From positions 2,666,001-2,730,000 of the forward strand of contig NZ_OU745390.1 of assembly GCF_916618955.1 (NCBI RefSeq): a stretch of 64,000 nt of DNA, given 5' to 3'. This DNA is from Pseudomonas sp. Marseille-Q3773 (lineage in GTDB: Bacteria > Pseudomonadota > Gammaproteobacteria > Pseudomonadales > Pseudomonadaceae). Numbering within the stretch: the stretch's first letter is position 1; each line of letters begins with the position of its first letter. The notes under the pieces are model-generated. The model was not told where the DNA came from and searched no databases. It saw nothing but the letters and a program-made list of their open reading frames with translations. Shown here one piece after another: positions 63,130 through 64,000 of this stretch. The translations under genes and the position numbers were made by a program.

Positions 63130-63525
63130 TCAATGCGCCTGGTGCAGCTTTCTCATCAGCTCCGCCTCGGCTTGGGTCAGGCCGCAGCTTTCGGTCAGCT
63201 CGGCCACGCTGGCGCCCATGCTCACCAGCTTGGCGGCCTGGGTGAAGGTGACATTACCGGGGTCGCGCTGCTCCAGCTGCTGGATCCGGTCCGGCAGCGG
63301 GGCAACCGACACGCTCAATGCATGCAGCGCCTCGCCCATGCGCACGGTACCGTTCTGGTAGTCGTCCAGGCGCTTGGCCAGGTCCTTGATGCGTTGGTCA
63401 CGCAACGCATCACCCACGGCCTGCTGCGCGGCGAGCTCGCGCTGGCGCTTGCTGTAGTTGAGGAAAAACCACAGGCTCACAGCCCAGGCCAGCGCCAGGA
63501 AGATGACAGCAACCTCGAGGATCAC
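63130..63525 (-). CDS. DUF2802 protein in the che locus
   Basis: 131 residues. One N-terminal membrane helix (ILEVAVIFLALAWAVSLWFF), a coiled-coil-like middle (KRQRELAAQQAVGDALRDQR onwards) and a C-terminal helix-turn-helix-like segment (AAKLVSMGASVAELTESCGL, about 98-117). This gene regularly follows cheW in Pseudomonas; function is not established. One base separates it from cheW. Confidence 0.85.
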   Translation of the reverse strand: MILEVAVIFLALAWAVSLWFFLNYSKRQRELAAQQAVGDALRDQRIKDLAKRLDDYQNGTVRMGEALHALSVSVAPLPDRIQQLEQRDPGNVTFTQAAKLVSMGASVAELTESCGLTQAEAELMRKLHQAH

Positions 63526-63526
63526 C

Positions 63527-64000
63527 TCAGATATTCTCCAGCTCGGACCACTCTTCCTCGGTCATCATCTTGTCCAGTTCCACCAGAATCAGCAGCTCAC
63601 CGTTCTTGTTGCACACGCCCTGGATGAACTTGGCCGACTCCTCGTTGCCCACGTTCGGCGCGGTCTCGATCTCGGACTGGCGCAGGTACACCACCTCGGC
63701 CACGCTGTCGACCAGGATACCGACCACCTGCTTGTCGGCCTCGATGATGACGATGCGGGTGTTGTCGGTGACTTCGGTCGGCATCAGGCCAAAGCGCTGA
63801 CGGGTATCGATCACCGTCACCACGTTGCCACGCAGGTTGATGATGCCCAGCACGTAGCTTGGCGCACCCGGTACCGGGGCGATCTCGGTGTAGCGCAACA
63901 CTTCCTGCACCTGCATCACGTTGATGCCGTAGGACTCATTGTCCAGACGGAAGGTAACCCACTGCAGGATCGGATCTTCGGAACCTTGTGCAGACGACTT
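63527..64000 (-). CDS. cheW: Chemotaxis coupling protein CheW, 5' end outside window
   Basis: 158 codons are visible, beginning within KSSAQGSEDPILQWVTFRLD. CheW links chemoreceptors to CheA. SH3-like fold blocks: YGINVMQVQEVLRYTEIAPV, PSYVLGIINLRGNVVTVIDT, IVIIEADKQVVGILVDSVAE. Nearly full-length, probably only one or two N-terminal residues are cut off. End of the large Pseudomonas flagellar/chemotaxis cluster. Confidence 0.95.
   Translation of the reverse strand, partial: KSSAQGSEDPILQWVTFRLDNESYGINVMQVQEVLRYTEIAPVPGAPSYVLGIINLRGNVVTVIDTRQRFGLMPTEVTDNTRIVIIEADKQVVGILVDSVAEVVYLRQSEIETAPNVGNEESAKFIQGVCNKNGELLILVELDKMMTEEEWSELENI

Overview
The window looks like a chromosomal segment of a Pseudomonas of the P. 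putida group. It is GC-rich, it carries the 35-bp-class REP elements with the core GGGAGCGGG...CCCGCGAA, and its gene order (zipA-smc, xdhABC-guaD, uraH/puuE/uraD/allA/puuD, gcl-hyi-glxR-ttuD-pykF, ccm operon, fliK-like/fhlB, cheW) is the one I know from that group. The species assignment is inference from gene content; no rRNA gene is present.

Layout. Positions 1-5102 hold cell-division and chromosome genes (partial zipA, smc) and a GntR regulator. Positions 5371-24380 form a purine-catabolism supercluster: xanthine dehydrogenase (xdhAB) with its maturation factor (xdhC), guanine deaminase, a GclR-type GntR regulator, two NCS2 purine permeases, two OmpK/Tsx-like outer-membrane channels, and the urate-to-ureidoglycolate genes puuD, uraH, uraD, puuE and allA. 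No allantoicase is present where the operon would be expected to carry one. Positions 23940-31232 convert glyoxylate to pyruvate (GlcG-like protein, gcl, hyi, glxR, ttuD, pykF). A urea channel, a Kv-type ion channel, a sulfate-binding protein, an rRNA-methyltransferase-like gene, an EamA exporter and an AsnC regulator follow. Positions 37344-39621 carry an NCS1 hydantoin/allantoin transporter and a racemase-family protein.

Positions 41771-48125 are the least explained part: two successive modules, each an Ig-like repeat protein followed by a lipoprotein of a halovibrin-like family, with a shared 16-18 bp element upstream of three of the four genes. Positions 48185-49958 hold PhzF-like and 2-hydroxyacid dehydrogenase genes. 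Positions 49959-50805 are non-coding: a ten-copy hexamer and a ~245-bp inverted repeat. Positions 50806-58151 are the complete cytochrome c maturation operon ccmABCDEFGHI plus a small lipoprotein gene. Positions 58337-64000 hold motility-linked genes (FliK-like, FlhB-tail protein, DUF2802, CheW), interrupted by a 919-residue putative glycosyltransferase toxin.

Regulation. A palindrome TTGTATACAA (or TTGTACACAA) recurs at gclR, the azgA-type permease, uraH, puuE, the glcG-like gene, gcl and hyuP, which suggests one GntR repressor covers purine rings, glyoxylate and hydantoins. One further copy lies 2 bp before the fliK-like start. A second box, TGACC-N4-AGTCA, marks xdhA, the azgA-type permease and the second OmpK gene. 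Sigma-54-type promoters are visible at uraH, ompK2 and hyuP, consistent with nitrogen control.
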